The notes under the pieces are model-generated. The model had not been told where the DNA came from. It searched no databases and saw nothing but the letters and a program-made list of their open reading frames with translations. From Rhodocytophaga aerolata (GTDB lineage Bacteria; Bacteroidota; Bacteroidia; Cytophagales; 172606-1): a DNA stretch of 64,000 nt. Positions 27,123 to 36,800 of this stretch are shown one piece after another. A program made the translations under genes and the position numbers. Each line of letters starts with the position of its first letter. Position 1 is the first letter of the stretch. The DNA lies in contig NZ_JAUKPO010000022.1 in the NCBI RefSeq assembly GCF_030503435.1, positions 61,311 to 125,310 of the forward strand, read 5' to 3'.

Positions 27123-28472
27123 TTATTTACAAGGTATGACTGTATTATTCTTCGGCTCATAATACCAATTTGGATTACTTCCTCCCCCACTACTAGCCCA
27201 AGTAGCAAATGAAGGATATACATCATTTTGGTAAATAGCAGATCTTTCTTGAGGTATTAAAAATTTGAATCCAAGGGGAGTATTACCACTAGTCTTAACT
27301 GCAGGTACTAGTATGGCGAAAGGCATATTTTGTTCAGTTGATGCATTTCTTACAACTTTATAAACAGGTGTACCAATATTATCATTACTATTGTCAGGAA
27401 TAGTATACGGATAAAGATTGTTGGCTCTTTGCGTTCTGGTCCTGTTTACTAGATGTACTTCTCTGCCTTTATTCCCATTAACGTAGATGAATGGATCGTA
27501 AGGGTGGTTTCCTAATCTCAAATTACTGATACCTAACCCTTTATCAACAGCATCATCATTAAAGGTAATTTCTAATTTTGCTGTAGGCAGTGAATTGCAA
27601 TTTGTTTGTTTGTTTTTATCTGTACCTTGAAGATCAGCCGCTAAGTTAGTTGGAGAAAAAATATCAAAGAGTACTCCTTCACCATCCTCTTGTGAAACAG
27701 CTGAGCTATTTTTATAATTGGAAATAGGAGTGCCATTAACAGTTAATTCTATGTTTGCAATATCATCTAGTGTCAATGCGCGTTGATTTTTTGCTTTAGT
27801 TATTTTGATAGAGAAACCATTATCAAACTGCCCACCTATTGCAACTACATCAAATATAAGTTCTAATTTTCTTGTCCTTCCTTGGGGTAACCCTTCAGCT
27901 TTGAAATTATAATTATACTTTACAGCTAAGTCATTGAGATCAAAATCTCCTTTATAAGGCCAGTTATCTTCATACAAAAGATATCCTTTAAGCGTATTAT
28001 CGAAACCATAGTAGGGGTCTGCCTCAGTAGCACTTAACCTTCCAGTTTTTGTACCTTCTGGTATAATAAAAGATTGAGAAATTCTTTCATTTACAATAGG
28101 TGTTTCTACATTACTTACTCCTGGAATATTAGTTTCTAGATAAACATTTTTAATGTGGGAAGGAAATGAATAAGCATCTGTACCTATCCCTTGTGTATCT
28201 GTGCCAGTAACATACAATAATGTACCTCCCATAGAAGGATCTTTATCATAAATTCCTATATACGGTATACTTACCGCATTACCTTTATCGTCTTTGGATG
28301 ATAAATCGATAGTTACGTTTTGTATGGTGGCAAAATCAAAAGTTTCAGGAATGTTTAATTCTACCTCCTTTTTAGGACGTATTCTTTCCTCAAGTGCCTG
28401 GCAGGAGAACATTCCGAAGGTTAATAGCAAACCAAGAATGGGTAGTTTCAATTTTTGTGTAATTATATTCAT
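27123..28472 (-). CDS. LruC-domain lipoprotein (paralogue)
   Basis: This 449-residue paralogue of the neighbouring lipoprotein has the same layout. The signal peptide ends in TFGMFSCQALEERIRPKKE, nearly identical to the sister protein around the lipid-attachment Cys, and is followed by an N-terminal beta domain, then GYLLYEDNWPYKGDFDLNDL of the LruC core. The ATG at 28472 is preferred because it gives a normal signal peptide; an upstream in-frame ATG at 28490 would add six polar residues. Both proteins share PYDPFI-V-G-K-REVHL and a C-terminal W-SGG-P-WY block. The gene pair probably arose by tandem duplication and then diverged. The role is unknown, presumably in the cell envelope. Confidence 0.85.
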   Translation of the reverse strand: MNIITQKLKLPILGLLLTFGMFSCQALEERIRPKKEVELNIPETFDFATIQNVTIDLSSKDDKGNAVSIPYIGIYDKDPSMGGTLLYVTGTDTQGIGTDAYSFPSHIKNVYLETNIPGVSNVETPIVNERISQSFIIPEGTKTGRLSATEADPYYGFDNTLKGYLLYEDNWPYKGDFDLNDLAVKYNYNFKAEGLPQGRTRKLELIFDVVAIGGQFDNGFSIKITKAKNQRALTLDDIANIELTVNGTPISNYKNSSAVSQEDGEGVLFDIFSPTNLAADLQGTDKNKQTNCNSLPTAKLEITFNDDAVDKGLGISNLRLGNHPYDPFIYVNGNKGREVHLVNRTRTQRANNLYPYTIPDNSNDNIGTPVYKVVRNASTEQNMPFAILVPAVKTSGNTPLGFKFLIPQERSAIYQNDVYPSFATWASSGGGSNPNWYYEPKNNTVIPCK

Positions 28473-28536
28473 ATTCGAAATTAGTTGCATGGATTTAATT
28501 TAAGAACATTAATACTTTGATAACCTAGAAACTGAG

Positions 28537-29613
28537 TTAAGCAGCATCCATGATGACTTCCTCTTTGCTGCTTAATTTTTTATTTTTGCTGCTTAAAACA
28601 TAAGGTATCTGGCTTAAAATGGTAGCTAGAGTTATCGTCATAAAAAATAGGAAGTTAAGCTCGGCATCAATAAAAGTGAAGCAAAAAATGATAAAGAAAA
28701 TGTTTGTGCCATACAAAACCCCAGCAGCTTTCCTGTGATTGAAACCTAAATTGAGCAGCTGATGATGCAGATGATTCCGATCTGCATGAAAAGGAGATTT
28801 TCCTTGCCAGATTCTAATGATAAAAACGCGCAAAGTATCAGCAAGGGGTATAATTAATATGGATAAAGCAATGGCAGGTGTAGGCAAAATTACTTGTCCA
28901 AATAAGGGGATCACCTCAATATTTAGCAAGCGGACAGTTAAGATAGATAGAACTAAGCCTACAACCAGCGATCCGCCATCTCCCATAAATATCTGTGCCG
29001 GGGAGAAATTATAGCGTAAGAAAGCAAGTAAGGCGCCTGTCAGGGAAAAAGCTATCAGTGACAAGATGGGATGATCAGCGAGCAAAAAGAAGATACCAAA
29101 TATAAGGGAAGCAATTACTCCAATACCACCTGCGAGGCCATCTATGCCATCAATTAGATTAAATGCATTTACAATGACAATAATAACAAAGATGGTCAAC
29201 CCTACACTCACGGCTGGCAGTAATTCATACAGACCAAATAATCCATGTAGATTATTGATCTGGATCTCTCCCCATACGACCAATAAAAGGGAAGCTACAA
29301 TCTGACCAAAGAGCTTCTTGTAAGGATCTATAGAGACTATATCATCTTTCAAACCCAGCAAAAACATGATCACTAGAGATAAAATCACCCACCGCAGGTG
29401 TATGAACAACTCTGGCTGGCTCCAAAAAATAATTGAAAAAAATAAGCCAGAAAATATAGCTACTCCACCAAGTGCCGGGATAGTTTTTTTATGAATTTTC
29501 CTACTGTCGGGTTCATCAAAAAGATTGCGGATACGAGCAACCCGTAATACCATAGGTATGGCAAAGTAAGTGATTAAAAAAGAGCTGATAAAGCTAGTGA
29601 AAAGGGTAAGCAT
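28537..29613 (-). CDS. WecA/TagO-like undecaprenyl-phosphate sugar-1-phosphate transferase
   Basis: This 358-residue polytopic membrane enzyme starts glycan synthesis by moving a HexNAc-1-phosphate from UDP-sugar onto undecaprenyl phosphate. Visible family motifs are GLKDD (residues 87-91), NAFNLIDGIDGLAGG (149-163, catalytic Asp region), FMGDGGSLVVG and HADRNHLHHQLLNLG near residue 275. About ten or eleven hydrophobic segments are present and the length fits. Its position next to the polysaccharide cluster makes it the likely initiating enzyme for that glycan, although it is on the opposite strand. It starts 6 bp after a GT2 gene, so the two form an operon. Confidence 0.95.
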   Translation of the reverse strand: MLTLFTSFISSFLITYFAIPMVLRVARIRNLFDEPDSRKIHKKTIPALGGVAIFSGLFFSIIFWSQPELFIHLRWVILSLVIMFLLGLKDDIVSIDPYKKLFGQIVASLLLVVWGEIQINNLHGLFGLYELLPAVSVGLTIFVIIVIVNAFNLIDGIDGLAGGIGVIASLIFGIFFLLADHPILSLIAFSLTGALLAFLRYNFSPAQIFMGDGGSLVVGLVLSILTVRLLNIEVIPLFGQVILPTPAIALSILIIPLADTLRVFIIRIWQGKSPFHADRNHLHHQLLNLGFNHRKAAGVLYGTNIFFIIFCFTFIDAELNFLFFMTITLATILSQIPYVLSSKNKKLSSKEEVIMDAA

Positions 29614-29619
29614 ATGAAA

Positions 29620-30456
29620 TCAATTAACAGAAGTGGATACTGCTTTATAATCAACTTTTATAGGAGTGGAATAGGTATTGAGTTGTTTGGTTAGCTCAGT
29701 TTTATAGGAATTAAACAAGAATTGTTCAACTTTTCGTAACGGTTTTAAAATTAGTGTTAGTAGATTCGGGTTTATGTTGTTTAATTGCCAGGCTAAATGA
29801 TCTTCTCGGTTGGCTTTTAACCGGTTTGATAGGCTCTGATTGCTTTTGCCTCCAGCCCGCATGAAGACTAAGACTTCAGGCAGGTAGGCGACAGAGATTT
29901 TATGTTTATGGATCAAACGCAGCATCAACTCGTAATCCGCTGCTGATTTAAGCCTGGTATCAAACCCATTGTATTTGTTGTATACCTCCCGCCGAACAAA
30001 AAACGTAGGATGCGGTGGCATCCATCCGTGAAGGAAACTTCCTTCTTTGTACTGGCCAGATTTCCAGTAGCGGAGGATTTTAGATGTATCCCTTGCCTCC
30101 ACATAAGCCAGATCTCCATAAACACTATCAGCATTTGTCTTTAGAAAAGCTTTAGCAACGTGGGAAAGCACCTGAGAATCTCTGTAAAAGTCATCGGAGT
30201 TGAGTATTCCTATCACATCCCCTGTGGCCATAGCAATGCCTTTGTTCATCGCATCATAGATACCCTTATCTGGTTCTGAAATCCACCGGATAGATGGATG
30301 CCCATACGAAGCAATAATATCTTGGGTGCCATCACTAGAGTTGCCATCTATGAGGATATATTCTATGTCATTGTACGTTTGAGAGAGTACTGAGCGGATC
30401 GTTGCATCAATAGTTAGGGCACTATTATAGGCAACAGTGATGATAGAGATTTTCAT
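29620..30456 (-). CDS. Glycosyltransferase family 2
   Basis: This 278-residue GT-A enzyme has MKISIITVAYNSALTIDATI, ILIDGNSSDGTQDIIASYG near residue 34, EPDKGIYDAMNKGIAMATGD near residue 61 and the metal-binding ILNSDDF at 84-90, all of the Bacteroidota WcaA-like type. The ATG at 30456 is chosen because the conserved first strand starts there; an upstream in-frame ATG at 30531 would only add a 25-residue hydrophobic piece absent from the family. The gene is cotranscribed with the WecA-like gene and may add the second sugar of the repeat unit. Confidence 0.92.
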   Translation of the reverse strand: MKISIITVAYNSALTIDATIRSVLSQTYNDIEYILIDGNSSDGTQDIIASYGHPSIRWISEPDKGIYDAMNKGIAMATGDVIGILNSDDFYRDSQVLSHVAKAFLKTNADSVYGDLAYVEARDTSKILRYWKSGQYKEGSFLHGWMPPHPTFFVRREVYNKYNGFDTRLKSAADYELMLRLIHKHKISVAYLPEVLVFMRAGGKSNQSLSNRLKANREDHLAWQLNNINPNLLTLILKPLRKVEQFLFNSYKTELTKQLNTYSTPIKVDYKAVSTSVN

Positions 30457-30900
30457 AATAGCTAAAGTGCTTAGGTCAAAATAGGCAATACAAATTATGT
30501 TCAGTAATAGATATACTGAATTAAAGAACAAATAGTAAAATTCTATGATTAGCTAAAATTGTTACATAATAAATTCAAGTTTGTTTAATACTAAAATAAC
30601 AAGCAATACCTATAAGTCACACTTTTTTGAAGAGTCTGACAGGTACTGATTAAAATTAAGAGCTGGAAAGTTTTTATGAAGAGCTGATCTGTAATATTAG
30701 GAATAAAACTAGATTTTACAATAATACAAAACAACAATTTTTAAAATTACTATAAATTTTATGTGCTGGTGATCGTAGGATAAATGCTAAACAGAAAGAA
30801 AAAAAGCATACTTGGTCAAATCTTTTTTGACCCTTATCTTAAAATAATCTTTATGTAAGGATTGTCTTACTACTATCAAAAATATGGGTTAGATTTTGAA
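30457..30900. other. Gene-free region upstream of the GT2 gene
   Basis: About 440 bp of AT-rich sequence hold no supported gene. It contains the upstream region of the minus-strand glycosyltransferase/WecA-like operon; no promoter could be assigned with confidence. Confidence 0.4.
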
Positions 30901-30930
30901 AAAAAAATACCTAATTCTAGGTATTTTTTT
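30901..30930. terminator. Rho-independent terminator
   Basis: A perfect 13-bp stem (AAAAAAATACCTA and its complement) with a 4-nt ATTC loop ends in seven T. It lies about 80 bp beyond the stop of the PhoD-like gene on the minus strand and is symmetrical enough to stop both directions. Confidence 0.88.
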
Positions 30931-31012
30931 ATTAATTATTTTGCCTTTACTTCTTAAAATTCAATAAAATAACGAATAAATCATACGAAAGCAAAGAATG
31001 GTTATTTTGACT

Positions 31013-32668
31013 TCATTTACTGAAATGATTTTGTTTATCAAGCGTATGAAGCGATTCAATAAGTGTTTCTTTTGAATTTTTCTTAAACTTATCCTCAATA
31101 AAATACCAGCTTGCCTGCGTTTTAGATTTTGACACTTCTAGCAGTAGATAACCATGTTCGGTTAGGTCCACAAATTTTAAATGCGGGTTGGGATTAAAAT
31201 TAAAGGGAGGAGGAAGAGGCTTATTCACTCTTTCCTCAAAAGCTTTTGTCATCACACTTCCAATTTGCTCATCAAAGTTAGCAGAGGTGATACTTGGGGT
31301 GGCAAATTCAACGGCAAGAGATCCTTTCCCATCACTTGATTGATAGGTTGCTTTTTCGCCCATTCGGCTCTCATCTGTTGGCCGCAGCGATACATCAAAA
31401 GCTAGCGAGCAATGCATACTGGCAGAAAGAATTACTACATTGTCAATACGATTGGATGAGATAAACTCTAGAATGCTGTCACGCTCAAGTGGATACCCTT
31501 GCCAGTAATCAAGCAGGTTATTTTCAAGCCCTGTGACCTGAGAGGCAAAAGGCCCAATCTTAGCCCAGCTTACATAAAAAGGAGAGAAGATCACCTGGTT
31601 TCCGATAACTTTCCATTGAGCCGTAGAGCTTTTAAGTTTAGTAAGCAGCCACTGTTTTTGCCTGCTACCTAGAAGGGTTCTATCAGGATCATACAAGGCA
31701 CTACTGGACGCATCGTAGATTTGCTTATCCCGGCCTTCAAGCCTTGTATCGAGCATAAAAAGCTCCATGAGATTTCCATAGCTGATGGACCGGTAGATAG
31801 AAGGACCATTTCCCCGGATAGGCATCCACTCAAAATAGGCTTGACGGGCCGCTTCTTTACGTTCTTGCCAGGATCCATCTGTTAGTGGGTTATGGGCTTT
31901 TGCCCCATCTCGATGCGCATTATCGGCTGTTTCATGATCATCCCAGACTGAGATAAAGGGATGCACCTGGTGGGCCCGGTTTAAAGCCGAATCAAGGTGA
32001 CTGATCGCATACCGCTCGCGATAATAAGAAAGCCACCAGGCTTTGTTTTTTTTTCTGCCGGGATTATCTATGCTCTTTATATCCTTCCGACCCCTTTGAT
32101 CAAAATCCCGTTCCGTACCTTCATAAATATAATCTCCTAGGTGAATAACTGCATCCAGGTTCTTTCTATCAGCAATGCGGTCCAGAGCACTGAAATAGCC
32201 TTCAGCGTAATTGCTGCAGGAGACGACAGCAAACTTTAGGTTAGCTACATTTTGCAAGGGTGTTGTTTTTGTACGTCCTATAGGCGAATAGCTGCCCATG
32301 GTAGAAAAGCGGTAGTAATAGGTTTGCCCAGGAGAGAGTTTTGCAGCATCTATTTTAATTGTATAGTCTTTTAAAGAGTCAGTTACTACTTGCCCGCTTT
32401 GCAAGATTGTGCGTATAAGGCTATCCCGGCTAATCTCCCATTTAACTGATATTTTGCCTGCTAGCTGGGAAGAAATCCTTGTCCAAAGAATTACCCGGTC
32501 TGCTGCAGGATCTCCGGAAGCTACACCATGTTGAAAAAGTGGGACTGTCTTAGCTTCTTGCCCATAGCTTAAGAAAGGATGAATGATAAATAAATTAAAG
32601 CAAATACTTAATTTTAGCAATAGCTCATTTGAGAAGAGGAGAATGGAGAAATTTTTTGCCTGATACAT
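31013..32668 (-). CDS. PhoD-type alkaline phosphatase/phosphodiesterase
   Basis: This 551-residue secreted metallophosphoesterase has a hydrophobic N-terminus (about residues 8-35, ending near SYG-Q), an N-terminal Fn3-like domain with FQHGVASGDPAADRVILWTR (46-64), and the PhoD catalytic domain. Metal-ligand blocks are VVSCSNYAEGYFSAL (148-162), HLGDYIYEG (176-184) and VWDDHETADN (241-250), all intact. The family hydrolyses phosphate mono- and diesters in the periplasm or outside the cell. It is monocistronic, divergent from the SGNH hydrolase gene 88 bp away, and ends at a strong terminator. Confidence 0.93.
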   Translation of the reverse strand: MYQAKNFSILLFSNELLLKLSICFNLFIIHPFLSYGQEAKTVPLFQHGVASGDPAADRVILWTRISSQLAGKISVKWEISRDSLIRTILQSGQVVTDSLKDYTIKIDAAKLSPGQTYYYRFSTMGSYSPIGRTKTTPLQNVANLKFAVVSCSNYAEGYFSALDRIADRKNLDAVIHLGDYIYEGTERDFDQRGRKDIKSIDNPGRKKNKAWWLSYYRERYAISHLDSALNRAHQVHPFISVWDDHETADNAHRDGAKAHNPLTDGSWQERKEAARQAYFEWMPIRGNGPSIYRSISYGNLMELFMLDTRLEGRDKQIYDASSSALYDPDRTLLGSRQKQWLLTKLKSSTAQWKVIGNQVIFSPFYVSWAKIGPFASQVTGLENNLLDYWQGYPLERDSILEFISSNRIDNVVILSASMHCSLAFDVSLRPTDESRMGEKATYQSSDGKGSLAVEFATPSITSANFDEQIGSVMTKAFEERVNKPLPPPFNFNPNPHLKFVDLTEHGYLLLEVSKSKTQASWYFIEDKFKKNSKETLIESLHTLDKQNHFSK

Positions 32669-32756
32669 GACCTATCCTTTAACTTGAAAAAAGTAAACCC
32701 GGGCCAAAGATTATTATGTAATTAAGCCAACAATAAATAAGTGTAAATTAAAGTAT

Positions 32757-33437
32757 ATGAAAATAAATAAACAAAAATTCATTCTTCTTTTATTTTGTGG
32801 GTCTATTCTGTTAAATGTCATCTTGCTATCTGTTGTTGGGTATAAATTGTACTGGCGTTACTATACACGCACTCATGGGGATAGAAATTTTATGAGAGCA
32901 GAAGTATTTGAGAAGATGCCAAACAGCATAGGCAAAATTATTTTCTTAGGAGATTCTCACACAGATCATTTTGAAGTCTCAGAACTTTTTGAAAATGCTA
33001 CAATCTTGAACCGAGGGATTTCAGGTAATACTTCCTCAGACGTTATGGATAGGCTCGCTGAAGTTATTAACAAAAGACCTGCAAAATTATTTATAATGGT
33101 AGGAATTAACGATTTCACGTATAGTCTTACAGAAGAAGTTATAGTTAATAATTATAGGCAAATAATCCACTCAATCAAAGAATATAGCCCAGCCACAAAA
33201 ATATATTTTCAGAGTATTTTACCTCATTATTGGACGAATAGCAAGATCAAAAGTATTAATAAGGCATTAGAACTCCTATGCAAACAGGAGCAAATTGCAT
33301 ATATTGATTTGTATACTGCTTTTGAAGCAAATGGTGCATTAAATAAAAAATATGATTGTGGAGATGGAGTTCATCTAAACGGAGATGGCTATTTACTCTG
33401 GCGTGATATGATAATTACATATGTAAAGGAAAGATAG
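32757..33437 (+). CDS. SGNH/GDSL-type hydrolase
   Basis: This 226-residue protein has an N-terminal membrane anchor or signal (residues 7-28) and the SGNH blocks: FLGDSHTDHF with the nucleophile Ser at about residue 67, RGISGNTSSDV (Gly), MVGINDF (Asn) and DGVHLNGDGY with the Asp-x-x-His pair near residue 204-207. Enzymes of this type remove acetyl groups from sugars or act as lysophospholipases. With acyltransferase-3 genes in the nearby glycan cluster, a sugar deacetylase role is possible but not shown. Confidence 0.88.
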   Translation: MKINKQKFILLLFCGSILLNVILLSVVGYKLYWRYYTRTHGDRNFMRAEVFEKMPNSIGKIIFLGDSHTDHFEVSELFENATILNRGISGNTSSDVMDRLAEVINKRPAKLFIMVGINDFTYSLTEEVIVNNYRQIIHSIKEYSPATKIYFQSILPHYWTNSKIKSINKALELLCKQEQIAYIDLYTAFEANGALNKKYDCGDGVHLNGDGYLLWRDMIITYVKER

Positions 33438-34249
33438 TATTTTTTACGTTAATTTATAGCAAAATCAAATGCTGACTTGATTCATATACTATTATTACTT
33501 TTATTCCATTATAAAAAGATAACATCTAAGATTATTTGAGTGTAGATTAATGGATCAGCCATATTAATGGATATAAAGCTACAAGGGTACGACAGATTTA
33601 TATAAAGAACTATTGTCTAAAGCTGATAGAGAAATTTATGATACTTCTACAAGCTTTGTAGAAAAAAGCTATAATAAAGCTAACATAGGCGTTAGTTGTC
33701 AGCAGGATAGGTATGTTAATAATGCAATTGGTATTAGTCTAGAGTGTTCGAGCTGGAAAAGCCCGTAAGACCTGGCAGTACTCGAAAATGTAAACAGAGG
33801 AGTATGCTGCATCCTCTTTGATTCTGCAATTGGTTTATTATAAAGAGGGTTAGTGAATCAAAATAGATTGGAGCTAAGTAAAGTTGTCAGTGCACACAGC
33901 ATATGGTAGGTTAAATAAATCCAAAGCATAACTTTAATCTTTGTAGGCTTTAACTTAAGGTAGTTTTCATCGGAAGGTAATAGATAATAGGGTAAATAAT
34001 AAGTTGTTGCTGCACAAATATGTGAGCAGAGAGCATACTATGATTACAGATTGGCATGAAATATTTCTACTTTCTTAAGCAGTACAGCTAACTAGTACTA
34101 GTAATAGCAACAAAGTAAGTACACGTATATACTTAAAATGTAATAAGAGAGTTCTTAAATTAGAACTCTATACGATCGTTGTAGGATGAAATAGATTCCG
34201 ATTTTTTGTATAGCTGCACCAATGTCGTATTTATGCAGAAAAAAAGAGT
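33438..34249. other. 812-bp gene-free stretch with a remnant-like open frame
   Basis: No supported gene lies here. The plus strand has one uninterrupted stretch, 33577-33768 (63 codons, no ATG; an internal TTG at 33613), encoding a polar peptide containing LSKADREIYDTSTSF and NKANIGVSCQQDR. It has no recognisable family and may be a decayed gene. The rest is AT-rich sequence, and its end must contain the upstream region of the Crp/Fnr-type gene. Confidence 0.35.
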
Positions 34250-34825
34250 ATGCATATGTACGATTCTTTGTTTGTATTTCTTTCTCAGTTAAATACCGTA
34301 TCCGGTGAATTAAAAGAGGCTATTACTCGTTGCCTGACTAAACAAGAATTAAAAAAGAAAACCCTTCTTTTACAAGAGGGCAAAGTATGTGATCGGGTAT
34401 ATTTTATAGAAAAAGGACTGGCCAGGGCCTATTATTTTATGGATGGGCAAGAAATCACCTCCTGGTTTATGAAAGAGAATGACATGATTATCTCGGTCTA
34501 CAGCTTTTTCTCCCAGCGGATCAGTTATGAAAATATGGAGCTTGAAGAAGATTCCATTCTGATTTCTATTACCAATAAAGATCTGCAAATGCTCTACAGG
34601 CAGTTTCCAGAGTTCAACTTTTTTGGACGTGTACTTACCGAGGATTATTATGTTCGCAGCGAAGAGCGCATTATATCCCACCGCATGCAAACAGCGGAAC
34701 AACGCTATGAGGCCTTATTTAAATCGAGCCCTTCTTTATTTAACCGGGTATTGAACAAGCATATTGCTTCGTATCTGGGTATGTCAGCAGAAACGCTGAG
34801 CCGGATCAGAAAAAAGAGAAAATAA
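34250..34825 (+). CDS. Crp/Fnr family transcriptional regulator
   Basis: This 191-residue protein of the Bacteroidota Crp subgroup has an N-terminal cyclic-nucleotide-binding-like beta barrel (about residues 25-115) with LLQEGKVCDRVYFIEKGLAR and a recognition-type C-terminus RVLNKHIASYLGMSAETLSR (about 165-185). The phosphate-binding cassette of true CRP is not recognisable, so cAMP may not be the ligand, as is common in this subgroup. It is monocistronic. It might control the next operon, whose first gene starts 110 bp downstream, but there is no direct evidence. Confidence 0.9.
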   Translation: MHMYDSLFVFLSQLNTVSGELKEAITRCLTKQELKKKTLLLQEGKVCDRVYFIEKGLARAYYFMDGQEITSWFMKENDMIISVYSFFSQRISYENMELEEDSILISITNKDLQMLYRQFPEFNFFGRVLTEDYYVRSEERIISHRMQTAEQRYEALFKSSPSLFNRVLNKHIASYLGMSAETLSRIRKKRK

Positions 34826-34935
34826 CCTGATATTTTCCTAGCCCTATTTCTTGATATATATCAAGCAGTTTTGGTTAGTGAGTGGCTAGTTTTACAAAAA
34901 AATTAATCATTCTCTAACAAATCCAAACAACTGCT

Positions 34936-36381
34936 ATGAACAAGCGTATTACTTTACTCTCTTATTTGCTATCTCTGCTTCTTGTTTTTCTAAATGCCTG
35001 CAAAGAAAAAGAAGCTATAACACCCCAGTCAACTAAATCCCCAATTAGCCTACCAGAGGCGAGGCAATGGTATGAGGAGCACTATGCGAGTATAACAGAA
35101 ATCCCAGATCCGGTAGGCAAAATAAATTATTCTATTAAACGTAAGCTCTTATGGGAGTTTGCCCAGAATTTTCGCTTGCCCAATGGTCTGGAAGCCCTCA
35201 GCATTCCACTGGAGTACGATAGTAAACATCACCTAGGCAAAGGCAATCAAACCAAACTCATTCTATTCATAGATAAAGAGGGAAGGTTCAATTTGCAGAT
35301 CATGAAAGTGATTGGCAGCACGAAATTCTTTAGAGAAAATACTCAATTGCAATCACTATCACATTTTACTGGCATGGTAATGATGTATGACTGGCAGGAA
35401 AACTTTTTAAGCGGGGTGAAATATACGGAAGGGCACATAACAGGAGAGGTAACACCAGCATCCCATTTAAAAAATAGCCGGGTGAGTGGGGTATGCCAGG
35501 AGGTACGTATCGAATATTATGTGGATGTATGTATCAATAAAAATTGTTCCGGGCAACGGCTAGATTATGCAGAAACAGTATATGTTTGTGCAGGTGGCTC
35601 TAGTGGTAGCGATTTGGGGCTTTCAGCCGCTAACGCTGGAACAGGGGTAAGTTACGGAAATGGCGTTGAGAATACAGCCGGGTATGAAAACGAACATACC
35701 AGGTCGGAAGAAACCAAAAGACAGGCAGTTGTCCGGGATGGAGAAAGCGATTTGTTCATACCTGGAATTGACAACCCAGCTATTGATTTAAAGGCTTTTT
35801 TGGCATGCTTTGGCACAGTTCAATCCGAGGATTATATCTATAGCATTACCATATATGTTGAAGAGCCAGAGCCAGGAAGTAGTTCTTCTTCAACATTTAC
35901 AGGGAATGTTGGCCACACATGCATAGGTTTCACAAAGGTTAATAAAAACGATCCCTCTTCTTCTATTAATCAAATAATTGGCTTTTACCCCCAAATAGGT
36001 AAGAAATCACTAACATTTTTACCTACAGCTTCTGAAATACATAACAATGGAGATAGTAATCCTGAGAGAAGAACTCAATATACTATAAGTAGTACCTATG
36101 ATGTTAGTCCAACGGGTTTTCAAGCTGCTATCCAAACAGCAGATGAACTATCTTCATTACCTTACGATCTAAATGAGAATAATTGTACAGACTATGTATT
36201 CAATATAATGAATAGCGCAGGTGTGAATGTTCCACAAAATAAAGGTGCAATGGTTACTACTACAGGACATAATCCAGGACAGTTAGGATATGACTTAAGA
36301 AAATTCAAAGAGGCAAATCCAGATGCCAAAGTAAATCTTACTGCTGGTCTTACAATGCAAAGCAAAGGAAGTTGTTACTAA
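34936..36381 (+). CDS. Lipoprotein with Cys/His-containing (papain-like?) C-terminal domain
   Basis: This 481-residue protein has a lipoprotein signal (LLVFLNACKEKE, Cys at about 22). Residues 35-220 form a region resembling a family common in Cytophagales (SLPEARQWYEEHYAS, then GMVMMYDWQENFLSG) with a Cys-rich segment CINKNCSGQRLDY before a Gly/Ser linker near 225. The C-terminal part (about 290-481) has GHTCIGF and later NENNCTDYVFNIMNSAG and GHNPGQLGYDLRK. His, Cys and Asn arranged this way recall permuted papain/NlpC-like folds found in toxin or amidase domains, but this is from pattern only. Two small exported-protein genes follow at 27 and 41 bp, suggesting one operon. Confidence 0.6.
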   Translation: MNKRITLLSYLLSLLLVFLNACKEKEAITPQSTKSPISLPEARQWYEEHYASITEIPDPVGKINYSIKRKLLWEFAQNFRLPNGLEALSIPLEYDSKHHLGKGNQTKLILFIDKEGRFNLQIMKVIGSTKFFRENTQLQSLSHFTGMVMMYDWQENFLSGVKYTEGHITGEVTPASHLKNSRVSGVCQEVRIEYYVDVCINKNCSGQRLDYAETVYVCAGGSSGSDLGLSAANAGTGVSYGNGVENTAGYENEHTRSEETKRQAVVRDGESDLFIPGIDNPAIDLKAFLACFGTVQSEDYIYSITIYVEEPEPGSSSSSTFTGNVGHTCIGFTKVNKNDPSSSINQIIGFYPQIGKKSLTFLPTASEIHNNGDSNPERRTQYTISSTYDVSPTGFQAAIQTADELSSLPYDLNENNCTDYVFNIMNSAGVNVPQNKGAMVTTTGHNPGQLGYDLRKFKEANPDAKVNLTAGLTMQSKGSCY

Positions 36382-36408
36382 GAAATAGGATTATAAACAT
36401 TAAAGAAT

Positions 36409-36759
36409 ATGACAAGGAAAACAATAATAAAAATACTTATTGCGACTTTGATTTTAGCATTAATAACCAATTATACGCCTATCAAAGGAATTTTAGAACT
36501 TGAAAAAGTATACTTTTATTCGACCTTTAATGGAGAGCTACAAACAGCTGAAAGACCTTTCAAAGGATGTAATTATAGTTGTGTAGAAATGGTGCTACAA
36601 GAGTTTAAGCACAACCATCCAGGTGCTAGTGATACAATACTCTATCGTACGTTTAAAAGAAACCCACTTCTTATCTGGCGTTGGCATGACTACCTGTTTC
36701 ATCCCAGGTATAAACTGCCTTATCTCCATCCTGAGCAGGTAAAAAGAACTGCCTCCTAA
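36409..36759 (+). CDS. Small membrane-anchored or secreted protein, unknown
   Basis: This 116-residue protein has a hydrophobic N-terminus (about residues 6-22, ILIATLILALITN) that could be a signal anchor. The rest is hydrophilic, with two Cys in GCNYSCVEMVLQEF and the Trp-rich WRWHDYLFHPRYKLPYLHP near the end. It is not recognised. It lies 27 bp after the lipoprotein gene and may be an immunity or partner protein of that lipoprotein; nothing in the sequence proves this. Confidence 0.55.
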   Translation: MTRKTIIKILIATLILALITNYTPIKGILELEKVYFYSTFNGELQTAERPFKGCNYSCVEMVLQEFKHNHPGASDTILYRTFKRNPLLIWRWHDYLFHPRYKLPYLHPEQVKRTAS

Positions 36760-36800
36760 CGATTCTCAAAAAGTGAATTTATACTAATTCATCTACGGCT

